Shown here one piece after another: positions 1-6,004 of a DNA stretch of 8,078 nucleotides. The first letter of the stretch is position 1; each line of letters opens with the position of its first letter. Both the position numbers and the translations under genes were made by a program. The notes below the pieces were generated by a model. That model was not told the origin of the DNA. It did no database searches and worked only from the letters and a program-made list of their open reading frames with translations. Source of the DNA: Gordonia sp. (in: high G+C Gram-positive bacteria) (GTDB lineage: Bacteria; Actinomycetota; Actinomycetes; Mycobacteriales; Mycobacteriaceae); contig JASLJL010000477.1 in NCBI GenBank assembly GCA_030152405.1, forward strand, positions 1 through 8,078. The letters are read 5' to 3'.

Positions 1-2
1 CC

Positions 3-614
3 TCCGAACGACGTCGAGCGTCGGCGCCGTCGACGGGCGGCGACACCGGCGACCGCAGTCTCCGTCGAGCACTGGTCACCAGTCTCCCGATGTCGTTGTG
101 GGTGTTCTCGGCGGTCACCACGTCGGTCGTCACGATGGCCGCACGGATGTCGGACTTCAGCGGTCCGTGGGTTCCCGGGGTCGCCGCGGTCCTCGCCCTC
201 GGCTCCGGCGTCGTGATTCAGATGGCGGCCCGACGCGGCGGCTGGGGACCGAGATGCGGCGTCGCGGGCGCGCTCCTGGTGGCGACCGGCTTCTGCGTCG
301 TCGCCGCAGCGGGCTCCGACCCACATCCGGCGACCTTCGTGTGCGCCTCGGTTCTCTTCGGTTCCGGGTACGGGCTGTGCCTGCGGGAGGGACTGCTGGA
401 CGTCGAGACGTCGGCGCCCGCCAGTCATGCAGGGCTGGTGACCGGGGTCTTCTACGTCGGCACCTACCTCGGGTTCGGACTCCCGGTCGTGCTCCGCCTG
501 GTGCAGCCGTCTCTCGGGATCACCGCCCCGATCCTGGTGTTGGCCGCCGGCGCGACGGCGTGCGCAGCAGTTCGGACGGCTCAGATCCGGTCAGGAATGC
601 TCGCTGCGCGCTGA
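3..614 (+). CDS. MFS transporter, C-terminal half (5' end outside window)
   Basis: The reading frame is open from the left edge, so this is the 3' part of a longer gene; about 203 residues are visible. After a polar Arg-rich stretch (visible residues 1-22), typical of the central cytoplasmic loop of major facilitator transporters, six hydrophobic segments follow at about 28-48, 57-75, 86-104, 110-128, 143-165 and 174-190. These fit transmembrane helices 7-12. Gly-rich helices (GSGYG, VGTYLGFGLP) suit the family. The protein would be a proton- or solute-coupled inner-membrane carrier, perhaps a drug or metabolite exporter, but nothing visible fixes the substrate. An ATG at 90 could be mistaken for the start, but it lies inside the first visible helix, so that reading would truncate the protein. 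The stop codon at 612-614 directly abuts the stop codon of the opposing dGTPase gene. Confidence is high for a membrane transporter and moderate for the MFS assignment. Confidence 0.8.
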   Translation, partial: SERRRASAPSTGGDTGDRSLRRALVTSLPMSLWVFSAVTTSVVTMAARMSDFSGPWVPGVAAVLALGSGVVIQMAARRGGWGPRCGVAGALLVATGFCVVAAAGSDPHPATFVCASVLFGSGYGLCLREGLLDVETSAPASHAGLVTGVFYVGTYLGFGLPVVLRLVQPSLGITAPILVLAAGATACAAVRTAQIRSGMLAAR

Positions 615-1871
615 TCAGCCGAGATGCGCCTGGACTTCGGCGCTCGACTTGTCCAGTCGTTCGAGCCTGCCTTCGGTCATCGACGCGATCTGATCGACGA
701 CCACGCGCATCCGGTCGTCGTCGTTCTCGGCGGCTCGCCACCGCGCGGCGAAGAAGGGATCGAGGCCACCGGGCGCCGTCACCAGCAGCATCTCGGCGAC
801 GCGGTGCACTCGTTCGCGCTGTCGATCCTGGCGAGCCCGGTGTCGCGCATCGGAGAAGATGAACCGCAATGCGACGGTCTTGAGCACCGCGACCTCGGCG
901 GCGACGTCGTCCGGAACGGTGAGGTCTGCGTCGTAGCGTCGGACCGGCGCGAAGTCGACCGCCGTCCGGGTCGAGGTGATCACCGTGGACGCGAAACGCC
1001 CGATCAGCTCCGAGGTGAGTCGTTTCAGTCGCACGGATGCGTCGAGGGACCCGTCGAACTCGCCGAGGTCGGCGAAGATCTCCATCTCCGAGAGACGTTG
1101 GGCGGCGTCGATCAGCTGATCCGCCTGATCGCCGCCGAAGTACTGCATGCCCAGCTCGGCGAGCGTCCGCTGGTCGTCGCGGGAGCCGAGCTGGCGGAGA
1201 TCGATGCGTCCGCCGATCACCCCGTCCTCGAGATCGTGGACGGAGTAGGCGACGTCGTCCGACCAGTCCATGACCTGCGCTTCGAGGCAGCGTCGTCCGT
1301 CGGGGGCGCCAGCGCGGACCCAGGCGAGGGCCGGCTCGTCCTCGACGTACGCGCCGTACTTGCTTCCCGGCATGGTCCGCGACCACGGGTACTTGAGGGT
1401 CGAGTCCAGCGAGGCGCGCGTCAGGTTGAGGCCCGCGCTCTCGCCGTCGGGCCACAGGATCTTGGGTTCGAGGGCGGTCAGGATCCGTAGATTCTGGGCG
1501 TTCCCCTCGAAACCGCCGCGATCGCGGGCGATCTCTTCGAGCGCCCGCTCACCGTTGTGCCCGTATGGGGGATGTCCGATGTCGTGTGCCAGACCGGCGA
1601 GTTCGACGAGGTCGGGATCGCAGCCCAGACCGACCGCGATGCCGCGGCCGATCTGGCCCACTTCCAGAGAATGCGTCAGACGCGTGCGAGGGTTGTCGCC
1701 CTCGCGGGGTCCGACGACTTGCGTCTTGTCCGCGAGGCGCCGGAGTGCCGCGGAATGCAGCACTCGTGCGCGATCGCGAGCGAAGTCGCTCCGATGATCG
1801 GTCGAAGAATCGACGACGGCGAGCTTGGGCCCTTCGGCCACCATCCGTTCGACGTCGTGCGCGACGTACAC
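615..1871 (-). CDS. dgt: dGTPase-like deoxynucleotide triphosphohydrolase (HD domain)
   Basis: This 418-residue cytoplasmic enzyme should hydrolyse dGTP, or dNTPs generally, to deoxynucleoside and triphosphate, and so trim the dNTP pool. Visible metal-binding HD signature: His67 in RLTHSLEV, His96-Asp97 in [15 protein letters not shown], and a later Asp in DDVAYSVHD (205-213). Near the N-terminus, [24 protein letters not shown] (29-52) is the usual opening of the actinobacterial enzymes, and [13 protein letters not shown] near the C-terminus is also typical. The length is normal for the bacterial type 2 dGTPase-like family. The start is GTG at 1871. An in-frame GAGG lies only 2 bases upstream, so the ribosome site is poor, but no other upstream ATG, GTG or TTG was found before the neighbouring gene, and the Tyr after the start aligns with mycobacterial homologues from memory. 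ATG at 1844 is the alternative. It follows the cold-shock gene by 43 bases on the same strand and is probably co-transcribed with it. Confidence 0.95.
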   Translation of the reverse strand: MYVAHDVERMVAEGPKLAVVDSSTDHRSDFARDRARVLHSAALRRLADKTQVVGPREGDNPRTRLTHSLEVGQIGRGIAVGLGCDPDLVELAGLAHDIGHPPYGHNGERALEEIARDRGGFEGNAQNLRILTALEPKILWPDGESAGLNLTRASLDSTLKYPWSRTMPGSKYGAYVEDEPALAWVRAGAPDGRRCLEAQVMDWSDDVAYSVHDLEDGVIGGRIDLRQLGSRDDQRTLAELGMQYFGGDQADQLIDAAQRLSEMEIFADLGEFDGSLDASVRLKRLTSELIGRFASTVITSTRTAVDFAPVRRYDADLTVPDDVAAEVAVLKTVALRFIFSDARHRARQDRQRERVHRVAEMLLVTAPGGLDPFFAARWRAAENDDDRMRVVVDQIASMTEGRLERLDKSSAEVQAHLG

Positions 1872-1914
1872 CGCCTCGGGCGGCTCGGTCGCAGACCGAC
1901 CAGCAGATGCGAAA

Positions 1915-2430
1915 TTAATCGTTCGACCACCCGCGAGCAGCGGCGAGGTCGAGGATCCGCGAACGGATCGACGTGATCTGGCGCGCGGTCAGGTCCGGCG
2001 CCGAGTCGAGGAGCAGTTCGGTGATCTCGTTCGAGAGCGGGCCGCCTGCGTGACGGCTGGGACGACGCGGTCCACGATCGCCGCGGTCACCACGATCGTT
2101 GCGATCGAAACGGTCCCGGCGGTCACCGCGGTCACGGTCTCCACGGTCGCGGTCGGCGTACCGGCCCCGGCTGTCCTCGCGGCGCTGGGCGCGCTCGGCG
2201 GCGGGTTCCCCCGCCGGAGCCTCTTCGGTCACCTTGACGTTCGTGGCCTTCGAGCCACGGTCGGTGCTCTCGACGTCGAACTCCACGACTGCGCCAGGGC
2301 GCAGCAGGTTCTCGTCGATGCTGATGTCGTTGATGTGCAGGAACACGTCGTCCCCGCCGTTCTCCGGTGCCAGGAATCCGAACCCGCGATTCGAGTCGAA
2401 ATGCACAACCTTGCCGCTGACAGCCACCAC
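1915..2430 (-). CDS. Cold-shock-domain protein with Arg/Asp/Gly-rich tail
   Basis: A 171-residue nucleic-acid-binding protein in three parts. Residues 4-68 form a cold-shock domain with both RNA-binding motifs visible: RNP1 as RGFGFL (15-20) and RNP2 as VFLHI (29-33). Residues 69-130 are a low-complexity linker, with dense Asp-Arg-Gly repeats from about 86 to 126. Residues 131-171 look like a compact helical end ([20 protein letters not shown], ending in GWSND). Plain cold-shock proteins are about 67 residues, so this is an extended version. It likely binds single-stranded RNA or DNA, acting as an RNA chaperone, with the charged tail adding contacts or promoting self-association (inference). 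The start is GTG at 2430, placed by GGAGAG seven bases upstream; the adjacent GTG at 2427 is nearly as good. A longer reading from TTG at 2496 would add 22 Cys/Arg-rich residues and has no such site. The dGTPase gene follows. Confidence 0.9.
   Translation of the reverse strand: MVAVSGKVVHFDSNRGFGFLAPENGGDDVFLHINDISIDENLLRPGAVVEFDVESTDRGSKATNVKVTEEAPAGEPAAERAQRREDSRGRYADRDRGDRDRGDRRDRFDRNDRGDRGDRGPRRPSRHAGGPLSNEITELLLDSAPDLTARQITSIRSRILDLAAARGWSND
2053..2175 (-). repeat. Low-complexity Asp-Arg-Gly codon repeat inside the cold-shock gene
   Basis: This stretch codes for residues 86-126 of the cold-shock-domain protein. It is built from imperfect short units that read Asp-Arg, often followed by Gly, for example [10 protein letters not shown] and DRGDRGDRG. 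On the plus strand it shows as recurring CGGTC/GCGGTCAC words. The unit is not strictly periodic, so it is low-complexity coding sequence and not a clean tandem repeat. Such tracts can gain or lose units by slippage, so linker length may vary between strains (inference). Confidence 0.6.
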
Positions 2431-2437
2431 AGTCTCA

Positions 2438-2443
2438 CTCTCC
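2438..2443 (-). promoter_or_regulatory. Ribosome binding site of the cold-shock gene
   Basis: On the minus strand the bases read GGAGAG, followed by seven bases and then GTG at 2430. This is the only good Shine-Dalgarno match in the region. It favours the 171-residue cold-shock protein over a longer form starting at TTG 2496. Confidence 0.7.
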
Positions 2444-2574
2444 GATATGCACCCACATCGCGAACCCCTTGCTCGCGCGGTGCACTCTGCTGTCAATCAT
2501 GCCTCATCATCAGTGTTCACACCTACCGAAAACGCCTGGTCTAGACGGGAATCACTAATCCGTCCCGCCGGAGA

Positions 2575-2599
2575 GGGCCCGCTGCAGACACACGGGCCC
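2575..2599. repeat. GC-rich inverted repeat (possible hairpin or operator)
   Basis: GGGCCCG at 2575-2581 is the exact reverse complement of CGGGCCC at 2593-2599, with an 11-base spacer, giving a 7-bp all-GC stem. No T-tract follows on either strand, and it lies between divergent genes, so it is unlikely to be an intrinsic terminator. It could be a dyad operator for a regulator of the hydrolase operon, or a hairpin in its 5' leader. GC-rich DNA throws up such repeats by chance, so functional confidence is low. Confidence 0.4.
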
Positions 2600-2685
2600 G
2601 ACGATTCCCTTTCATTCGCGACGACCGCAACGGTTGAGCCGGTGCGCAGATCCGGCGACGCTCGTCTCCAACAATCACCACTCCG

Positions 2686-3489
2686 ATGGGAACGAGCGAT
2701 CCGATGCCTTTCACCGACGGCGCCGCTGGGCGCGTCTACTACCGCCACTGGACGACGCCGGGTGCTCCACGCGCGTCGGTCGTCTTCCTCCATGGCTTCG
2801 GTGAGCACTCCGGGCTCTATCACCGGTATGCGAGCGAACTCCGAGGCCACGGCATCGATCTGTGGGCGCTCGACCAGTACGGCCACGGCCTGTCGGACGG
2901 GCCGCGCGGCACACTGCGATCGCTCGACGACGCCGTCGACTCGGCCAGGAGGCTCACCGACCTCGCGGAGGCGGCCGCCCCCGGCACACCGGTGATCCTC
3001 GCCGGACATTCCCTCGGCAGCGTCGTCGCCCTCCTCACCGCTCTCGACGACACAGATCGGTACCGGGGCGTGGTGGTGAGCGGCGCCCCGATCAGTCGCC
3101 TGGACTGGAGCGGGTCCGATGCTCCGACCGAACTCACCCTCGACGCGTTGTCGGCGGACGAGTTCTACCGCGACGAGCTCGCCAACGATCCGCTCTCGTT
3201 CACCGAGGGCGATCTCCCCGACCTGGTGAGCAGATTGTTCCCCGCCGCGTGGAGCCGATTCGAGAGTGAGCTGCCCGGAATCGGGCTCCCTGTCCTCGCC
3301 GTCCACGGCGCGGCGGATCCGATCGCGCCCATCGACGGCGTCACCGTGTGGCGCGATCGGGTGCCGACATTGCGGGTCGAGACCGTCGACGGCGCACACG
3401 ACATCCTGAACGACGTCGAGCACACGCGCGTCGCAGACCTGATCGCCCGGTTCGTTCTCGACGTCGCGCGAACCGAGGACGCGGCGTGA
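2686..3489 (+). CDS. Alpha/beta hydrolase, monoacylglycerol-lipase type
   Basis: A 267-residue serine hydrolase, probably cytoplasmic since no signal peptide is seen. The catalytic triad is readable: Ser109 in the elbow GHSLGS (107-112), Asp211 in HGAADPIAP and His238 in DGAHDILND. HGFGEHSGLYH (36-46) supplies the oxyanion-hole region, and DQYGHGLSDGPRG (63-75) is typical of the Hydrolase_4 / monoglyceride lipase and lysophospholipase group. A cap lies at about 135-190. Family members cleave monoacylglycerols, lysophospholipids or other esters; the substrate here is unknown. ATG at 2686 is taken as the start but lacks a clear ribosome site. ATG at 2704 (residue 7), with a GAG seven bases upstream, is equally possible and would lose only six residues. 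It heads the operon: its stop codon overlaps the GTG start of the next gene (GTGA, 3486-3489), which suggests coupled translation. Confidence 0.92.
   Translation: MGTSDPMPFTDGAAGRVYYRHWTTPGAPRASVVFLHGFGEHSGLYHRYASELRGHGIDLWALDQYGHGLSDGPRGTLRSLDDAVDSARRLTDLAEAAAPGTPVILAGHSLGSVVALLTALDDTDRYRGVVVSGAPISRLDWSGSDAPTELTLDALSADEFYRDELANDPLSFTEGDLPDLVSRLFPAAWSRFESELPGIGLPVLAVHGAADPIAPIDGVTVWRDRVPTLRVETVDGAHDILNDVEHTRVADLIARFVLDVARTEDAA
3475..3479 (+). promoter_or_regulatory. Ribosome binding site for the GTG start at 3486
   Basis: GAGGA lies six bases upstream of GTG at 3486, inside the end of the hydrolase gene. It decides the start of the next gene: the same frame stays open further upstream to 3348, but that part is an Arg-rich out-of-frame reading of the hydrolase. 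Confidence 0.75.
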
Positions 3490-4757
3490 GCCTGCAGATC
3501 ACCGACGCCGAACGTGCCGCGCTGCAGACCGCTTCGGACTTCACACTGTTCGACGCGATCCGCGGACGTCGGTCACGTCGCTTTCCGGTCGGTGGTGAGA
3601 TTCCGTCGGGAGAACTCGCATTCACCAGTTCGCGTCCCGTCCAACCGTTGTCGGAGGTGGAACGAGCGATCGTCCTGTCCGCGGTCACCGGTGTGACCGG
3701 CTGGAACTTCGGGATCTCGCATCACCCCGGGTACGCGCCCGCACTCCCCATCTACTCCGGTTCGGCGGGCGGGCGGACCTTCCCGTCCGCCGCGGGTTTC
3801 CACACCACGGACTTCTTCTTCACGGACGACTCCGGCACCTACTTCCTGTCGACCCGCGACGAGGCGCCGTCCGACGACGCCGGCCTGGACGCCTGGCTCG
3901 ACGCGACGACGGCGCGATATCGGAAGCTGTCCGACGAGCGCATCCGGCTGCCTCGCGAGGAGCCATACCTCGAAGGTCACAACACCTGGATCGCCAACCA
4001 TCCCGGATCGCTGCTCGTGATACCGGTCGCCGATCTTGCCCAGCACCTGATCGCCAACCTCGCGTTCTTCCTGCAGAACGGCTACGGCGTCTACGACGAC
4101 GTCAACGGCCGATCGATCCCCGGAGGCGACGACGCGTCGCTTCGGCACAGCGGCGACCCGTTCCCACTTTCGTTCGTCGAGCAGTACACGCTCGCGGAGG
4201 CCAGCGCCGAGTTGTTCGCCGCCGCCTACAACGGGCACCTAGTCCTCGGCGCGCTCGGACTCGGCGGGTGGACTTTCGACGGGATCGACAGGCTGTCGAT
4301 CCTCGGAGCCTCCGGGGATCCGGACGTTCCGGGACTGGGTTTCGACGTGAGCGTCGACGAACGGTGGTCGCTGCCGAATCCGACGGGTCTGCCCGGCGTG
4401 TTCGAGACCCTGTCGCGACCGCATGTGGCGAACGCGGACGAAGCAGTCTCGCGGTTCGTCGAGCGCAAGTTCGGCGCAGGCGGGCCGTTCCACCGCGGAA
4501 CTGGTGGACCGTGGCGCGACACCGCAGGCGTACGGGGGTCCGCCGCACCGTACGACGAACGGTTCGTCCGCCTCCTCACCGAGCAGGTCCGGTACATCGA
4601 CGACACGTTCGGCAAGCTGCCCGGCACGGTGCCGACCGTTCACATCCTGAACTATCTGCAGGCACAGCACCTCGACACCGACTTCTACGACGCACACTTC
4701 GTAGAGGGCGGCTACCTGCCGACCCACCGCGACCACCAGGAGGTCTGGCACCCATGA
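3486..4757 (+). CDS. Uncharacterised protein, nitroreductase-like features
   Basis: I do not recognise this 423-residue protein with certainty. The N-terminal part resembles the nitroreductase / SagB fold: FDAIRGRRSRRF (22-33) recalls the Arg-Arg-Ser-x-Arg FMN-phosphate motif, followed by PLSEVERAIVLSAVTG (54-69), which resembles the PLS-x-E-x-x-x-LL helix. HPGSLLVIPVADLA (172-185) and YNGHLVLGALGLGGW (248-262) would match the strand and the late helix with the usual A-x-G-LG sequence. If so, it may bind FMN and perform redox chemistry, or supply reduced flavin to the monooxygenases downstream; this is inference. Known nitroreductases are about 200 residues, so the insertion around 115-165 and the C-terminal extension (about 290-423, rich in Tyr/Trp/His and ending in THRDHQEVWHP) are unusual. 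There is no signal peptide or transmembrane segment. The GTG start is supported by GAGGA six bases upstream. Its stop overlaps the ATG of the acetyltransferase gene. The gene call is strong; the family is tentative. Confidence 0.85.
   Translation: MSLQITDAERAALQTASDFTLFDAIRGRRSRRFPVGGEIPSGELAFTSSRPVQPLSEVERAIVLSAVTGVTGWNFGISHHPGYAPALPIYSGSAGGRTFPSAAGFHTTDFFFTDDSGTYFLSTRDEAPSDDAGLDAWLDATTARYRKLSDERIRLPREEPYLEGHNTWIANHPGSLLVIPVADLAQHLIANLAFFLQNGYGVYDDVNGRSIPGGDDASLRHSGDPFPLSFVEQYTLAEASAELFAAAYNGHLVLGALGLGGWTFDGIDRLSILGASGDPDVPGLGFDVSVDERWSLPNPTGLPGVFETLSRPHVANADEAVSRFVERKFGAGGPFHRGTGGPWRDTAGVRGSAAPYDERFVRLLTEQVRYIDDTFGKLPGTVPTVHILNYLQAQHLDTDFYDAHFVEGGYLPTHRDHQEVWHP
4738..4744 (+). promoter_or_regulatory. 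Ribosome binding site for the Eis-like gene
   Basis: AGGAGGT, a near-perfect Shine-Dalgarno sequence, ends nine bases before ATG at 4754 and lies inside the last codons of the preceding gene. It fixes the acetyltransferase start, although its frame is open from upstream of 4300. Confidence 0.8.
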
Positions 4758-5980
4758 CCGTCACCGACACCCGCTCCGGCATCCGCATCGACACGCTGAC
4801 CACCGACGATCACGTCAGGGAGGCGTTCGCGGTGTTCGGCCGTGCCATGATCGGCCTCGATTTCGGTGGGCTCGACGCGTCGACCATCACTGAGAACGGC
4901 CGCTACCTCGCGGCGTTCGACGGCGAACGCATCGTCGGCGGCGCCGACTCGTACGCCACCTCGCTGACTGTTCCCGGCGGCGCCCGCCTTCCGCACGCCG
5001 CGGTGACTCACATCGGGGTGTTGCCCACCCATCGTCGACGCGGTGTGCTCACCTCGCTCATCCGCAGGCAGTTCGACGACGCCGCCGCGCGAGGAGAGAT
5101 CGTCGCGACCCTGCGGGCCTCCGAGGCGGTCATCTACGGCCGCTACGGCTACGGCGTCGCGGGACACAACCGGTCGGTCACCGTCGACCGGCGGAGGGCA
5201 TCGCTGCGCGAGTTGCCCGCCGACCGAGGCGTGGTGCGAATCGCGGACGACGTCGACCTGAGCGTGCTCGCGGCGATTCACGAGCGCCTGGACACGCCGG
5301 GTTCGACGACTCGCTCGGCCTCGTGGTGGATCACCGCGCGCCGTCGGGCCGCCGCGGAGCCGCTTCGGTACGTGATCATCCACAGCACCGACGGTGTCGA
5401 CGACGGATACGCCGTCTACCGCCCCCTCGACAGTGCTGCCTGGTGGACGAGTCGGGACCGCACGATCGACGTCACCGACTTCGTGGCGCTCACCGACGAC
5501 GCGCGACGCGGGCTGTGGACGCACCTGTTCCACCTCGATCTCATCGACACGATCACCGTCTCGTCGCTGCCCGTCGACGATCCGCTGCCGCTGCTCGTCG
5601 GCGATCGACGGTCGGTGCGTCTCGGCGAGGCCGTCGACGAGATCTGGCTTCGCCTGATCGACGTGGAGGCCGCACTCGCGGCGCGCACCTATGGCACCGG
5701 AGAGCCGGTCACCGTCCGCGTCGTCGACTCGTTGCGTCCGTCGAACAACGGCGCCTTCCAGATCTCGTCGGACGGCGCACGCCGGACCTCCGACGACGCC
5801 GCGCTCACCGTCGACGTCGCCGACCTCGCGGCGGTCTATCTCGGTGACACGCGATGGCGGCAGCTCGCGGCCGCGGGCCGGCTCCACACCGGACAGACCG
5901 GCCCCGATCCGTCGGTGATCGCCGACCTCGATCTCCTCTTCGCCTCCGACCGCGCGCCCTATTCCGGCACGGTCTTCTGA
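4754..5980 (+). CDS. eis: Eis-family GNAT N-acetyltransferase
   Basis: This 408-residue protein matches the mycobacterial Eis family in length and layout. The N-terminal GNAT domain (about 10-150) carries the acetyl-CoA site VLPTHRRRGVL (89-99) and the signature ASEAVIYGRYGYG (122-134). Tyr128 aligns with catalytic Tyr126 of M. tuberculosis Eis. A second, degenerate GNAT-like domain follows (about 160-290), then a C-terminal SCP2-like domain (about 298-408, starting WLRLIDVEAALAARTYG). The chain ends in Phe408, as in Eis, where the terminal carboxylate takes part in catalysis. Known Eis proteins acetylate aminoglycosides at several amines, and also polyamines and lysines; the native substrate here is unknown. 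The start overlaps the previous stop (ATGA, 4754-4757). Its place among flavin monooxygenase genes suggests it may act on an amine intermediate or product of that pathway, not only as a resistance factor (inference). The symbol reflects family, not proven orthology. Confidence 0.92.
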   Translation: MTVTDTRSGIRIDTLTTDDHVREAFAVFGRAMIGLDFGGLDASTITENGRYLAAFDGERIVGGADSYATSLTVPGGARLPHAAVTHIGVLPTHRRRGVLTSLIRRQFDDAAARGEIVATLRASEAVIYGRYGYGVAGHNRSVTVDRRRASLRELPADRGVVRIADDVDLSVLAAIHERLDTPGSTTRSASWWITARRRAAAEPLRYVIIHSTDGVDDGYAVYRPLDSAAWWTSRDRTIDVTDFVALTDDARRGLWTHLFHLDLIDTITVSSLPVDDPLPLLVGDRRSVRLGEAVDEIWLRLIDVEAALAARTYGTGEPVTVRVVDSLRPSNNGAFQISSDGARRTSDDAALTVDVADLAAVYLGDTRWRQLAAAGRLHTGQTGPDPSVIADLDLLFASDRAPYSGTVF

Positions 5981-6004
5981 CCCCGACCCCGAAACGAAGG
6001 ACCA

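Larger units (their letters stand above)
2431..2685. other. Divergent intergenic region
   Basis: This 255-base region separates the leftward cold-shock gene from the rightward hydrolase operon, so promoters for both should lie here. A perfect TTGACA is present on the minus strand (2496-2491), but no fair -10 hexamer lies 16-18 bases downstream of it, so I do not call a promoter. On the plus strand only weak -10-like words occur, such as ACTAAT at 2554-2559, without a matching -35. Also present are the small palindrome GTGTTCACAC (2513-2522, 4-bp arms around TC), a weak 5-bp inverted repeat CGGGA/TCCCG (2546-2550 and 2563-2567), and the stronger hairpin listed separately. No small ORF with a convincing ribosome site was seen. 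Confidence 0.6.

Noticed and set aside
520..1490. Long open frames overlapping the dGTPase gene on both strands (for example minus 520-1455 and plus 624-1490).
   Set aside because: They are Arg-rich or low-information readings of a gene with clear HD motifs; high GC removes stop codons from the other frames.
2468..2496. A possible sigma-70-type promoter for the cold-shock gene starting from a perfect TTGACA on the minus strand.
   Set aside because: The hexamers at 16-18 base spacing (such as AGCAAG) do not resemble a -10 element.
2575..2599. The GC-rich hairpin as an intrinsic terminator.
   Set aside because: No T-run follows on either strand and no gene ends beside it; both flanking genes start there.
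2497..3423. A 308-codon minus-strand frame opposite the alpha/beta hydrolase.
   Set aside because: The plus-strand gene has a full catalytic triad; the minus frame is its antisense shadow with no recognisable motif or ribosome site.
4712..5887. A 391-codon minus-strand frame opposite the Eis-like gene.
   Set aside because: The composition (Arg, Asp, Gly, Val) is that of an antisense reading, and the plus strand carries an unmistakable Eis-family protein.
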